A stretch of 64,000 bases of DNA from an uncultured Clostridium sp. (GCA_947651825.1 CANTAQ010000001.1:208598-272597); one strand, 5' to 3'; counted from the stretch's first letter, positions 45,839 through 55,205 are shown. A program made the numbers and translations. The notes: generated by a model from the sequence alone, not told the origin.

Positions 45839-47242
45839 TTATATATTTTTTATATTTTTCTTTTTAAATGTCATAAATGCTGGTATTATCATTATTAAGA
45901 AGTATCCTATACATAATGTTATAGCAAATAATAAGCTTGTTCCTTGCATATTTGGTAATCTTCCATAGAAAAACTGTGATAATTCCCAGTTTGGTGTTAT
46001 AAAATATTTAAGCCATGCAATATCAAATGAAAATGCAAGTTGATTTATTATTTGTGACGCCATATATCCTAATATTGATATTGTTATTGCTACTGCTGTA
46101 TTTGTAAATATTGCACTTATTGCAAATGCTAATGTTCCTATTAGGATGTATATTGGTAATCTTCCTAAAGCATTTAATAGCATTCCTTGTACTAAGTTCA
46201 TTTCTACAATTGAACCTGTATTATGGTTATATTCTACTGCTGGAATACTTAATGAATCAAATCCAAAGAATATTCCTCCGACTATAAATTGCATTATTCC
46301 TATTGCAAGCATTATAAATATTATTGTTAGCATTACAACTATAAATTTAGCAAATAATATTTTAGTTCTCCTATATGGTTTTACTAATAATAATTTTATT
46401 GTTCCTTTATTAAATTCCTCACTTACAATTGCTCCTGCAATTAATACTACTGTTATTATTATAAATAATTCATATTCAGAGAACATATCTAATAGTGTTC
46501 CTCTTAAGTTTGAATTATTAAGTATATCTTTATCATTTTTAATTACATATAAAGCTTTCTCCATATCTTCTTTTGCTTCTTGATATGATTTTTGTTCACG
46601 ATATTTTCTATTTTCAGTATTTTGTTCATAGTCTACTACTTGCATTTTATTACTTGAATATCTTGATAATGCTGCGTTTTTGTAATTGTTTCCATATTCT
46701 ATGTTATAGTCTAATCTCATTTGTAATGTTTCTAATTGTACTTTTGTTGTAAAATCTTCCTCTGACAATGCTATATTTTTCTTCATATTGTTTAATTCTT
46801 CTTCTGCAAATGTTCTCCAATTTCCTTCATTTATTCTTTTTAAAAACTCATCATATTTTTCTTGTGCTTCTGCGATTCTGTCACTATTTTTATCTTGATA
46901 TGTTGTGTAATTCAAATCTGATATATAGTTTCTTCCATAATTCAATATTATTTCATATTGCCATGAATCTTTATCATATTGTTTTGCCAAATTGTATGTA
47001 TCTAAATCTGTCTTGTTATTTATATATATACTAACTTCTTCTGGATTATCTGGATTAAGACTTTTTTGTTGTTCTTCTAATACCTCTATATATCCTTCAG
47101 AAAAATAGTCTCCATTCATATTATATATATATTTATATATAACATTTGTAAGTATTGTAAATGCAAATGTTACAATAAGCATTACATATATACTTTTCTT
47201 TTTAAATATCTTAATTATTTCATTTTTAATTAAACTACTCAA
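45839..47242 (-). CDS. ABC transporter permease (ABC-2 type)
   Basis: 467 aa. One N-terminal helix, a ~200-residue extracytoplasmic region rich in charged residues, and then five or six helices (FIIITVVLIAGAIVSEEF, VVMLTIIFIMLAIGIMQFI). The start is TTG 47242 after GGAGGG, overlapping the end of the ATPase gene by eight bases, so translation is coupled. It probably exports a small substrate with the upstream ATPase. Confidence 0.85.
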   Translation of the reverse strand: MSSLIKNEIIKIFKKKSIYVMLIVTFAFTILTNVIYKYIYNMNGDYFSEGYIEVLEEQQKSLNPDNPEEVSIYINNKTDLDTYNLAKQYDKDSWQYEIILNYGRNYISDLNYTTYQDKNSDRIAEAQEKYDEFLKRINEGNWRTFAEEELNNMKKNIALSEEDFTTKVQLETLQMRLDYNIEYGNNYKNAALSRYSSNKMQVVDYEQNTENRKYREQKSYQEAKEDMEKALYVIKNDKDILNNSNLRGTLLDMFSEYELFIIITVVLIAGAIVSEEFNKGTIKLLLVKPYRRTKILFAKFIVVMLTIIFIMLAIGIMQFIVGGIFFGFDSLSIPAVEYNHNTGSIVEMNLVQGMLLNALGRLPIYILIGTLAFAISAIFTNTAVAITISILGYMASQIINQLAFSFDIAWLKYFITPNWELSQFFYGRLPNMQGTSLLFAITLCIGYFLIMIIPAFMTFKKKNIKNI

Positions 47243-48141
47243 TTACGTTCCCTCCTGTCTTTTTCAAGAATGCATCTTCTAGTGTTAATATTTCTTCCAT
47301 TACTGTGTATACTTTTTTGTTGTTTTCTACTAATTTTTTAATAATTTGTGGCACTTCTTCTCTTTTTATGTGAATTCTAAACTTTTTATCATCTATTTTT
47401 TCTATTTTTATTTTTAGTATATCTTCTATTTTTTCTAGATTATCAAGTTCTATAATATATGACTGTTCCACTTTCTTTACCTTATTTATATCACTTGTTT
47501 CCACTACTTTACCATTCTTTATTATAGTTACTATATTGCAAAAGCTCTCTAATTCAGCTAAGTTATGACTAGAAATTAATATTCCCATTTTTTCTTTTTG
47601 CGCAAGTTCTTTTATTAAATCTCTTAATTCTTTTATTCCTTCTGGATCTAGTCCATTTGTTGGTTCATCTAAGACTAAAAGATTTGGTCTATGTAAAATT
47701 GCCTGTGCAATTCCGAAGTCTTTGTCTCATTCCTAATGAATATTTAGATACTTTATCATTTATTCGTTGTTCTAGTTTAACTAGTCTTACAACCTCATCT
47801 ATTCTTTTATCATCTACATCTTTATACATGTTTTTTATCAATTTAAGATTCTGTTTTCCTGTTAAATACATATATAAATCTGGATTTTCTACAATTGCTC
47901 CAACTTTTGCTATTGCTTTTTCAAAATTCTTCTTTATATCAAATCCGTTTATTTCTACCTTACCACTTCCAATACTTTGAAGTCCTAATATTAATTTAAT
48001 AGTTGTTGTTTTACCTGCTCCATTTGGACCAATAAATCCTAATATGTCTCCTTCATGAATATTCAGAGAAACATTGTCTAATATTTGTTTTTTGCCAATT
48101 TTTTTACATAAGTTTTCACATTTTAAAATTAAATTACTCAT
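47235..48141 (-). CDS. ABC transporter ATP-binding protein, CGGAA +1 site
   Basis: 301 aa with recoding. Walker A is IGPNGAGKTT and the signature region is KYSLGMRQRL. There an in-frame CGG (47715) occurs; skipping C gives GIAQAILHRPNLLVLDEPTN with Walker B, then the switch His in ILISSHN. Without recoding the protein ends at 47689, lacking Walker B, and cannot hydrolyse ATP. The following permease gene overlaps its end. AAGGAG precedes the ATG. The C-terminal ~60 residues bear KIRIHIKREE-type accessory sequence. Confidence 0.92.
47711..47715 (-). other. CGGAA +1 recoding site, ABC ATPase
   Basis: AGA CTT CGG AAT becomes AGA CTT GGA ATT on skipping C47715, giving MRQRLGIAQAIL, the usual sequence after the ABC signature. 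Confidence 0.94.
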
Positions 48142-48175
48142 TTTTATTCTCCTTCTTATATAATTTTATAAAATT

Positions 48176-49219
48176 CTATTCATAAAAATAATGATAGTTT
48201 ATATTTTTATCTAATTCAACATTTTTAATTTGTGCCATTTCATCAATTGTAACAAAAGCATATCCTTCTTGTTCTAATATTTCCATTGCTCTTAGAGTAG
48301 CATCTATCGAAGTATCATATATGTCATGTAATAAAATTATTGCTCCATCATGAACATTATTCAATATATATTCAACAATTTTATCTGCATCTTTACTTTT
48401 CCAATCTTCAGTATCCAAATTCCATAAAATTGTATACATATTATAAATATTTTTAATATCACTATTTGTATTTCCATAAGGTGGTCTTATAATTGTTGGT
48501 TCTACTCCAATTACTTCTTTTATAACATTATTCGTATTTTGTACTTCTTCTAAAATTTTAGTTTCATCTATCTTAAAAAAATTTCTATGGCTGTATGAAT
48601 GACTTCCAATTTGATTCCCCATATCATATGCTCTCTTTAAAGTATCAGTATTATTGTTTATTCTATTACCTACTACAAAAAATGTAACTCTTGCATTATA
48701 TTTATCCAGGTTATCTAGTAGTTTGTTAGTAGTCTCACTATTGGGACCATCATCAAATGTAAATGCAACTAATTGTTTACCTTGAAATTGTTCTAAGTTT
48801 CTTTTTGGAACAGTTTTAGATGTTTCTGTTTGAGTTTCTTGTATTTGATTATCTATTTCATTTTCAAGAGTTTCTGTACCTATTCTGTTTTGTCCATCAT
48901 CTATTTTACTGTCTACATTAACTTGTGTTTCATCTTCAATAAAAATATCTATGTTTTCCTTTGAAGCTTCTTTTTCTTCAGCAAAAACTGATTTAATACC
49001 TTTATTTTTTTCTTTGACTATATATTCTATTGCCCCAAATCCATTGATTCTATCTTTTTTGGCTACTTTTAAATTATCATTTTTTTCCGCTTGAAAAATT
49101 TTTTCCTTTGATAGGAATATTAATATAGACGCAACTAATAAAACCACTGCAATAATGATGGCAAGAACTATTTTACCATATTTAGTTAATCTATTTTTAG
49201 TTACGATTACATACTCCAT
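48176..49219 (-). CDS. Membrane-anchored polysaccharide deacetylase (NodB type)
   Basis: 347 aa. One N-terminal helix (IVLAIIIAVVLLVASILIFL), a ~110-residue low-complexity linker, then the NodB domain: VAFTFDDGPN (catalytic Asp and metal Asp), IGSHSYSHRNFF (two metal His), IIRPPYG, ILWNLDTEDW, ILLHDIY. It removes acetyl groups from cell-wall glycans such as peptidoglycan. ATG 49219 follows GGAG; an in-frame ATG at 49231 has no ribosome site. Confidence 0.92.
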   Translation of the reverse strand: MEYVIVTKNRLTKYGKIVLAIIIAVVLLVASILIFLSKEKIFQAEKNDNLKVAKKDRINGFGAIEYIVKEKNKGIKSVFAEEKEASKENIDIFIEDETQVNVDSKIDDGQNRIGTETLENEIDNQIQETQTETSKTVPKRNLEQFQGKQLVAFTFDDGPNSETTNKLLDNLDKYNARVTFFVVGNRINNNTDTLKRAYDMGNQIGSHSYSHRNFFKIDETKILEEVQNTNNVIKEVIGVEPTIIRPPYGNTNSDIKNIYNMYTILWNLDTEDWKSKDADKIVEYILNNVHDGAIILLHDIYDTSIDATLRAMEILEQEGYAFVTIDEMAQIKNVELDKNINYHYFYE

Positions 49220-49231
49220 CTTTAACTCCAT

Positions 49232-49702
49232 TTGATTATTTTAATTTTATATATGATTTTCAGATTAACTATAGCACAAAACATAATAATTATCAAATAT
49301 TTTTATAATCTTTTACTCAAAAAAGAAATAATTATTAAATTGCTTCCTAAATAAAATTTTATTTACCTCTATTACTCATAAGAAATGAACCCTCCTTATT
49401 AAACAAATTTTGTGTAACAATTTGGGTTCACTTCAAAAAAATCTGCTATTTAATTTGTAAATTATATATTATTTTGTTTCACCTATCTGCTTCTTTGTTC
49501 TGTCTATACTTTATTTAACATATTTAGTGGTTCAATTTCATTTTCTACAAAAAATATATCTTTTCCATTATTGCTTTCATATATAAAATCTTTTAATGGC
49601 TTACTTGTCATATAATTTTTTTGTGATTCGTATTCCAATATGTACAAGTTCCAATATATCATCTTCAAATTGTACTTTGCATTACACATTAATCAAAAAA
49701 TT
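49232..49702. other. Gene-poor 0.47-kb stretch
   Basis: No supported gene. An inverted repeat TGAACCC...GGGTTCA spans 49385-49430 with a GGAGG inside on the minus strand, followed by a six-codon ORF (MSNRGK), which looks like the 5' end of a lost gene. A 61-codon minus ORF (49504-49689) lacks a ribosome site and family; I do not call it. Confidence 0.5.
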
Positions 49703-50212
49703 TTATACCTTTTTTCGCGTAAAAAAAATTCCAACAATTGTTCCAATAAGGATAATTGGTGCTATCCTTACAAAAAGCCATTCAAACATATGAAAATTAA
49801 CTCCTATAACAGCTTTTTCTGGATTACTATAATTCCAATCTAAGTATGGACTATTTAACACTATTATGCCTATGAAAGTCATTATTATGATTGCAGCTAA
49901 TAAAATTAGTACCCAATGAATTATTTTTCGCCTCGAATTCTTTCTTTGTGATAGTTGCAAGTTTATTATCTCTAACTTCTCAGAAATTGCTTTTAAATCA
50001 TCAACGTTAGACTCAGAAATATTTTCTCCAAGTAGAATACTTACAGGAGTTTCAAATACCTCTGATATAGAAATCAACATTTCGGAGTCAGGAACTGATA
50101 AGCCTTGTTCCCATTTAGAGATGGTTTGTCTTACCACATTCAACTTGATAGCAAGTTCTTCTTGTGAAAGTCCTTTTGATTTTCTAATCGATTTAATGTT
50201 TTCTTTTAACAT
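49703..50212 (-). CDS. XRE-family HTH regulator with membrane helices
   Basis: 169 aa. An N-terminal Cro/C1 HTH (LSQEELAIKLNVVRQTISKWEQG) is followed by a coiled linker and two helices (IHWVLILLAAIIIMTFIGIIVL and FEWLFVRIAPIILIGTIVGIFF). Membrane-tethered regulators of this kind are common in Firmicutes. AAAGGAGGG precedes the ATG. Confidence 0.85.
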   Translation of the reverse strand: MLKENIKSIRKSKGLSQEELAIKLNVVRQTISKWEQGLSVPDSEMLISISEVFETPVSILLGENISESNVDDLKAISEKLEIINLQLSQRKNSRRKIIHWVLILLAAIIIMTFIGIIVLNSPYLDWNYSNPEKAVIGVNFHMFEWLFVRIAPIILIGTIVGIFFTRKKV

Positions 50213-50392
50213 TTTTATACCCTCCTTTGATTAAAACTATTGTATGATGAAAAGTCCGTTGCTACAAGCAATGCATATTAACATTCAAAATTTATAGTTG
50301 TAAAATGCTGTTGGGTATATTATACTGTTCACACAAAATCTCACAAAAGTAGCTATTATCAAATAGTTTCTTTTATATCTTTGTTGATATAT

Positions 50393-50851
50393 TTAAAATT
50401 CCTTAACTATATTTTCTTTATTTGTTACACCTACAAATGTTTTTGTCACTTCTCCATTTTTCATTATAAGCATAGTTGGTATACTCATAACATTATATTT
50501 TATTGCCAATTCTTCATTTTTATCTATGTCTATTTTTACAAATTTAACCTCTTTATATTCTTTTGATATTTCTTCTATAATTGGAGCCATCGTTTTACAT
50601 GGCATACACCAAGTTGCATAAAAATCAACAAAAACTACTCCTCTTTCATTAATTACTTCTTTTTCAAATTGTTCAGCACTTTTAATTTCTATTATCTCCA
50701 CGTTTTCTCCCTCCTTACTATTTTTTAAATCTTTTTCTAGTGTAGAATCTTCAATATTTTTGTTTGTTATATAATTGTATCCAGCAGTTATACCTATTAA
50801 CAATATTATAAATAAAACAATTTCAATTATTAATTTTTTCTTTTTATTCAT
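50393..50851 (-). CDS. Membrane-anchored thioredoxin
   Basis: 152 aa. One N-terminal helix, then a thioredoxin fold with ATWCMPCKTMAP (CxxC redox site) and the cis-Pro in MSIPTMLI. It faces outside and is encoded twelve bases after CcdA, so it likely receives electrons from it. GGAGG precedes the ATG. Confidence 0.92.
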   Translation of the reverse strand: MNKKKKLIIEIVLFIILLIGITAGYNYITNKNIEDSTLEKDLKNSKEGENVEIIEIKSAEQFEKEVINERGVVFVDFYATWCMPCKTMAPIIEEISKEYKEVKFVKIDIDKNEELAIKYNVMSIPTMLIMKNGEVTKTFVGVTNKENIVKEF

Positions 50852-50863
50852 TTGCTTTTCCTC

Positions 50864-51493
50864 CTAAACAATTAACATTATTCCACTAAAAATTAGTATG
50901 ATTCCTGCTATTTTATTAATAACATTATAATGTTTTTTGATGTGATTAAATGTATTTTTTAATTTTTCTAAGAATATAGATGTTAAAATAAACGGTATTC
51001 CTAATCCTATAGAATAAATAAATAGCATAAGTCCGCCTTTTAAAACATTCTGTGAAGTAGCACTCATCATTAATGCACTACTTAAAAATACTCCTACACA
51101 TGGAGTCCAGCATACAGAAAAAAGCATTCCAAATATAATAGCTGAAAAAAAGCTTAATTTATCCTTATTCTTTTGAATCCCTTTAGATTTATTTAGTATT
51201 TTTATATTTAGTATTCCTATATAGTGCATTCCAAATAAAATGATTATAATTCCAAAAATTATATTTAAGTATCTAATATTAGTTGTTATTAATTTTCCTA
51301 ATGTACTTGCAAATATACCCAATAATACAAAAACAATCGTAAATCCTGAAACAAATCCAAGAGAATTTATTACTGTTCTTCTCAAATCTTTATCTTGTCC
51401 TGCAAAATAAGATACATACATTGGTAACATTGGTAATACACATGGTGATAAAAAGGATGCAAATCCTTCTATAAATATAATAAAAAAATCCAT
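50864..51493 (-). CDS. ccdA: CcdA-type thiol-disulfide transporter
   Basis: 209 aa with six helices. SPCVLPMLP (first Cys) and SVCWTPCVGVFLSSAL (second Cys) are the paired redox Cys motifs that carry electrons across the membrane to the outside thioredoxin next door. ATG 51493 follows GGGAGG; an in-frame upstream start at 51538 gives a 15-residue untypical extension. Confidence 0.92.
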   Translation of the reverse strand: MDFFIIFIEGFASFLSPCVLPMLPMYVSYFAGQDKDLRRTVINSLGFVSGFTIVFVLLGIFASTLGKLITTNIRYLNIIFGIIIILFGMHYIGILNIKILNKSKGIQKNKDKLSFFSAIIFGMLFSVCWTPCVGVFLSSALMMSATSQNVLKGGLMLFIYSIGLGIPFILTSIFLEKLKNTFNHIKKHYNVINKIAGIILIFSGIMLIV

Positions 51494-51563
51494 CTTACCT
51501 CCCGTTTTATGTTTTCTAAAACAAGTATTTTTATTCAATTAAAACATTTATATTTAATATATT

Positions 51564-52340
51564 TTAGTTTAATAATTCTAGAATTTCTTTATGAATTAAT
51601 CCATTTGTCCCAACAACACACTGTTTTTCCAGTTGTATAAAGTCTATATTTTCTCCATTAATTTGTGTGATTTTTCCTCCCGCCTCTTCAATAATTAAAC
51701 AAGATGGCATAACATCCCATAAAAAGCAGTTTAATTCACAATGAATTTCAATTCTTCCACATGCTACATAGCAAAGACCTATAACTGTAGAAAAAATCTT
51801 TTCAACATTCATAATATTATCAAGTAAATTTTTATGTATGTTACAATGTAATTTTCTAAAATCTTCTTGTCTATTATTAAATCCAATAACTGCAAGAGAT
51901 TTATTTAAGTTGTTTGTTGAAACATGAATTTGTTGCCCATTTAAATAAGCTCCTTTACCTTTTTCACATACAAATAATTCCTTTAGCCTAGGAATATACA
52001 CAGCTCCTCCATATGGTTTTCCATCTTTTAGATACCCTATACTTACTGCGTAATATGACATTCCTCTTGAAAAATTCATAGTACCATCAAGCGGGTCAAT
52101 TACCCATGTATATCCAGACTTGCCTTTTTTTGAACTTCCTTCTTCTGCTACGAACCCATCATCTGGAAACACTTCAGAGATTGCATTAATAATCATTCTT
52201 TCACTTGTTGTATCTGCAATTGTTAATACATCATTACATCCTTTTTCATGTGTTTGCATATCTCCTTTTTGTATTTCTAGAATAGTTTTTCCTGCTTCTT
52301 CTGCAATTTTTTTACTTAAGGTTGTTCTTTCATTAAACAT
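51564..52340 (-). CDS. Inositol monophosphatase family protein
   Basis: 258 aa. VAEEGSS (metal site Glu), WVIDPLDGTMNFSRG (metal Asp cluster) and CFLWDVMPSCLIIEEAGG (second metal Asp, family C-terminal motif). It hydrolyses a sugar- or inositol-phosphate, PAP or similar. AAAAGGAG precedes the ATG. Confidence 0.92.
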   Translation of the reverse strand: MFNERTTLSKKIAEEAGKTILEIQKGDMQTHEKGCNDVLTIADTTSERMIINAISEVFPDDGFVAEEGSSKKGKSGYTWVIDPLDGTMNFSRGMSYYAVSIGYLKDGKPYGGAVYIPRLKELFVCEKGKGAYLNGQQIHVSTNNLNKSLAVIGFNNRQEDFRKLHCNIHKNLLDNIMNVEKIFSTVIGLCYVACGRIEIHCELNCFLWDVMPSCLIIEEAGGKITQINGENIDFIQLEKQCVVGTNGLIHKEILELLN

Positions 52341-52391
52341 TTTAATATTCTCCTTTTAATCACTCTATACACCTTGTAATTTTATTGTAAT

Positions 52392-52733
52392 TTAATCTAT
52401 ATTCTCTGAAATCCAATCAAAGTATTTCTTTCGTTTTAAAATAGATAATTTGTATTTATCTCCATTTTTCATTGTAACTAAAATTCCAAATGGAAAGAAT
52501 GGTGGTGTTGTACAAGTTTTTACTTTATCAATATCTTTCATATCAATTTCCCAACTTACACTTTCTGTTCCAATTAATCCAGATGCTAAAAACGCAATAC
52601 GTTTATCAGTAAAATAATATTTTCCTGAAACCTGCCTATTAATACTTATTTTCGGCATTTTCCAGCAGTCTCCTGAAACTTTACCTGCAAATAATTGCTC
52701 ATTATCAGCCACTTCAAACACTTTTTTTCCCAT
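52392..52733 (-). CDS. GRAM/PH-like domain protein
   Basis: 113 aa. GKYYFTDKRIAFLASGLIG and ILVTMKNGDKYKLSILKRKKYFDWI resemble bacterial GRAM/bPH domains, small beta-barrels of unknown ligand. The stop is immediately followed by two copies of the TTGTAATTT motif, as in the 40-43 kb genes. GGAGG precedes the ATG. Confidence 0.7.
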   Translation of the reverse strand: MGKKVFEVADNEQLFAGKVSGDCWKMPKISINRQVSGKYYFTDKRIAFLASGLIGTESVSWEIDMKDIDKVKTCTTPPFFPFGILVTMKNGDKYKLSILKRKKYFDWISENID

Positions 52734-52795
52734 ATGTTTTCCTCCAAATCTTTATTATATAATTTATTATTTTGAACTAATAAATATTATCATAA

Positions 52796-52823
52796 AAGGA
52801 AGCAATTTTCAACTTGCTTCCTT
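52796..52823 (-). terminator. Terminator after the DUF4097 gene
   Basis: AAGGAAGCAA (52796-52805) pairs with TTGCTTCCTT (52814-52823) around an 8-base loop, with A-rich and T-rich sides. Confidence 0.75.
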
Positions 52824-52837
52824 AATACAAATATTTT

Positions 52838-53632
52838 TTAATCGTTTATTGTTATATTTCCACAATCACATTTTATTTTAAGTGTTATATTTGAATTTCT
52901 GTTGTTATTAGCTATATTTGTTTTTCCTAAATCAACATCTGCTTCTATGTATATATCATTTGTACTATTTATATCTACATTTCCAAGGTTTGCTTTTATA
53001 CTAGAATTTTCTTGAATAGATATTCTGTCAATTTTGATATTGCCACAGTCTGCTTTTATTTCACATTTATTTAAAATTTCTTTTACTTCTATATTTCCAT
53101 AATTACATTTTATTGTTGCATTTTTTATTTTTCCTACTTCTACATCTCCTGCATCACAGTTTATGTTTAGAGTAGAATTTTCTAAATCTGTAATTTCACA
53201 ATTTCCATAATTATTTTTTACCTTTATTTCATTTGAATAATTTGATGGTATATAAATTATAATTTCATTTTTTCTTCCACCAAAAAGTTTAGTCTTTTTA
53301 TGTGTATTATCTACATTCAATTTTCCATTGTTTAAATCTACTTTAGCATCATTACTATCATCTCCATAAAGAACAACTTTAATATTGTCATCTGAAGTTT
53401 CCTTTATTATAACATCGCCTGCATCTTCTCTAATTTCTATATTACTTACTTTTTCTAATTCAAATTGATTATCATAAATTACATTTGTGCTTTTTGATCC
53501 TAATCCAAACATTATTCCTCCTCTAAAACTTATTCTTCCCGTTAAACACATTACTAAAAACATTACTAAAAGAAATACTACTATAGAAAGTACAATTATT
53601 GCAGTAATAATTAATCCATTATTCTTCATCAT
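52838..53632 (-). CDS. DUF4097 beta-strand repeat protein
   Basis: 264 aa. One N-terminal helix (GLIITAIIVLSIVVFLLVMF), then DUF4097: repeated short beta segments (VIIKETSDDNIKVVLYG, GNCEITDLENSTLNINCDAG, GNVDINST). The start (ATG 53632) lies six bases after GGAGG and overlaps the end of the upstream HTH gene. Such pairs with an HTH membrane protein are common and probably form a surface-stress sensor. Confidence 0.85.
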   Translation of the reverse strand: MMKNNGLIITAIIVLSIVVFLLVMFLVMCLTGRISFRGGIMFGLGSKSTNVIYDNQFELEKVSNIEIREDAGDVIIKETSDDNIKVVLYGDDSNDAKVDLNNGKLNVDNTHKKTKLFGGRKNEIIIYIPSNYSNEIKVKNNYGNCEITDLENSTLNINCDAGDVEVGKIKNATIKCNYGNIEVKEILNKCEIKADCGNIKIDRISIQENSSIKANLGNVDINSTNDIYIEADVDLGKTNIANNNRNSNITLKIKCDCGNITIND

Positions 53633-54329
53633 CTTCATCCTCCTTTAGCATAAATACTAATTTAACAATTTGTTCTATCATTCCCATAATTATAAATATT
53701 ACCCAAGTTATATGCCAAGCCATTGTTACAAAACTTACAATAAAGTATATTGATACTCCTATTGCACCAATAATATCATTTATTTGCTTTACCATTCTGT
53801 CTTGTTTTGCTTCTTTTTTTGTTTTTTCAAATTTTGGTATTGACATATAATGTTTCACAATTCTAGTTACTCCAAAACCAACCATTATTAAAAATGTACA
53901 TCCTATTATAACAGGGTTCCACATCATGACAGTAGTTCCAATACCTGCAAATGCTATAGCAACAATAAATATTAGAATTGAACTACTAACTACTTCAGCT
54001 GATTTTTGTTTTATTTGATTTCTATTCATATTTGTATAGTCTTTTTCATCCTCTTCTCCTCTAGTAAACAAATGATTTTTTGCTTCACTCCAATTAAGTT
54101 CTTCTTTGTTTTCATTATTATTTGTTTCTTTACTTTCTCCTTTTAACAATTCATTTGGTGATATTCCATATAGTTCACATAGCGGAAGTATCTTATCAAA
54201 GTCTGGTGTACTTTGATTTGTTTCCCATTTTGAAACTGTTTGTCTTGTTACATTCAATTTTTCTGCAACATCATCTTGCGTTAAATTTTTAGTTCTTCTT
54301 AATTCAAATAGTTTTTCTCCTAAATTCAT
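53619..54329 (-). CDS. XRE-family HTH regulator with four membrane helices
   Basis: 236 aa. The N-terminal HTH is LTQDDVAEKLNVTRQTVSKWETN. Two helix pairs follow from residue ~115 (SSILIFIVAIAFAGIGTTVMM; AIGVSIYFIVSFVTMAW). The end overlaps the DUF4097 gene. AGAGAGG precedes the ATG. It probably regulates this two-gene operon. Confidence 0.87.
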   Translation of the reverse strand: MNLGEKLFELRRTKNLTQDDVAEKLNVTRQTVSKWETNQSTPDFDKILPLCELYGISPNELLKGESKETNNNENKEELNWSEAKNHLFTRGEEDEKDYTNMNRNQIKQKSAEVVSSSILIFIVAIAFAGIGTTVMMWNPVIIGCTFLIMVGFGVTRIVKHYMSIPKFEKTKKEAKQDRMVKQINDIIGAIGVSIYFIVSFVTMAWHITWVIFIIMGMIEQIVKLVFMLKEDEDDEE

Positions 54330-54484
54330 TATTTTTATCCTCTCTTTCTCTGATTAAAATTATACCTCTTTTTTTAGTTGCATTCTATCAATTCAAGTTG
54401 GAAATTTAGCAACTAAAATTAACATTTCAGTATTTCCAAGCGTTTGAATGATTGTTTTTATTAGATAAAATTTTTCTTATTCTA

Positions 54485-54679
54485 TTATTCATTAATTAAA
54501 TTGTATCTTTTAAATATAGTAATTATCATACTATATACTAACTTTTTTCCTAATAATTCTCTAAATTTAGTTGTTTTATTTTTTCCTTCATTCCTTAATT
54601 TTTTCAATTCATTGCCTAAATTATCATATTCATTAAGTATATCATTTAAAGCTTTTTCAAAATTCTCCAATCGCTCCAT
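54485..54679 (-). CDS. Small coiled-coil hypothetical protein
   Basis: 64 aa. Heptad-like, charged helix (ENFEKALNDILNEYDNLGNELKKL) followed by a short hydrophobic segment (LVYSMIITIFKRY). GGAGG lies four bases before the ATG. The family is not known. Confidence 0.55.
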   Translation of the reverse strand: MERLENFEKALNDILNEYDNLGNELKKLRNEGKNKTTKFRELLGKKLVYSMIITIFKRYNLINE

Positions 54680-54768
54680 TGCTCCTCCTATAGTTAATTA
54701 ATTTGATTATATATCTAATAATGAAAGAATTACTTTATATTTTCATACAAAGTAACTCTGATTATTTA

Positions 54769-55092
54769 TTATCTATTACAATTTCTTCTACAATTATGTG
54801 TTTTTGGTAAGCATTGACTATCTCTATTTATACAATTTATATTTTGCTCATGTATTTGGCAATATTCATTTTGCTCACAAATGTTACAATCTATCATTCT
54901 TTCTTGCCCATTTATGCAACTTTGATTATTTTCTCTTTTATTAATTCTATTGTTTCTTATTTCTTCTCTAAGTTCTTGATTCCTACCTAACCCTTCTTGC
55001 CTTGATAGTGCTTGAACTTTTGAGCTTGCAAATATTAAGCCTAATACTAATAAAATAGAAATACAGAAATAAATTATTAATTTTTTCTTCAT
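54769..55092 (-). CDS. Exported small Cys-rich protein
   Basis: 107 aa. Signal-like N-terminus (LIIYFCISILLVLGLIFASS), then an Arg/Asn-rich region and eight Cys in the last ~50 residues (CNICEQNEYC, CLPKTHNCRRNC). It is probably extracellular with disulfides or a metal site. AAGGAGG precedes the ATG. No family recognised. Confidence 0.65.
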   Translation of the reverse strand: MKKKLIIYFCISILLVLGLIFASSKVQALSRQEGLGRNQELREEIRNNRINKRENNQSCINGQERMIDCNICEQNEYCQIHEQNINCINRDSQCLPKTHNCRRNCNR

Positions 55093-55205
55093 AAAAATAG
55101 TTTCCTCCTTATTTTAACCATATAAATAATATCATAAAGTGAAATATTTATCAACTAGACAAACTATCTATGCTGTAAATTTTATTATATTTTTATAAGT
55201 TGTTT

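Noticed and set aside
5388..48141. Reading the split genes as ordinary pseudogenes or unrelated sequencing errors.
   Set aside because: All nine lesions are the same single C before GGAA, in phase with CGG, in otherwise undamaged genes. Random decay or errors would give mixed insertions, deletions and stops. Raw reads are still needed to be certain.
49504..49689. A 61-codon minus ORF.
   Set aside because: No ribosome site, no family resemblance, and an ordinary length for a chance ORF in AT-rich DNA.
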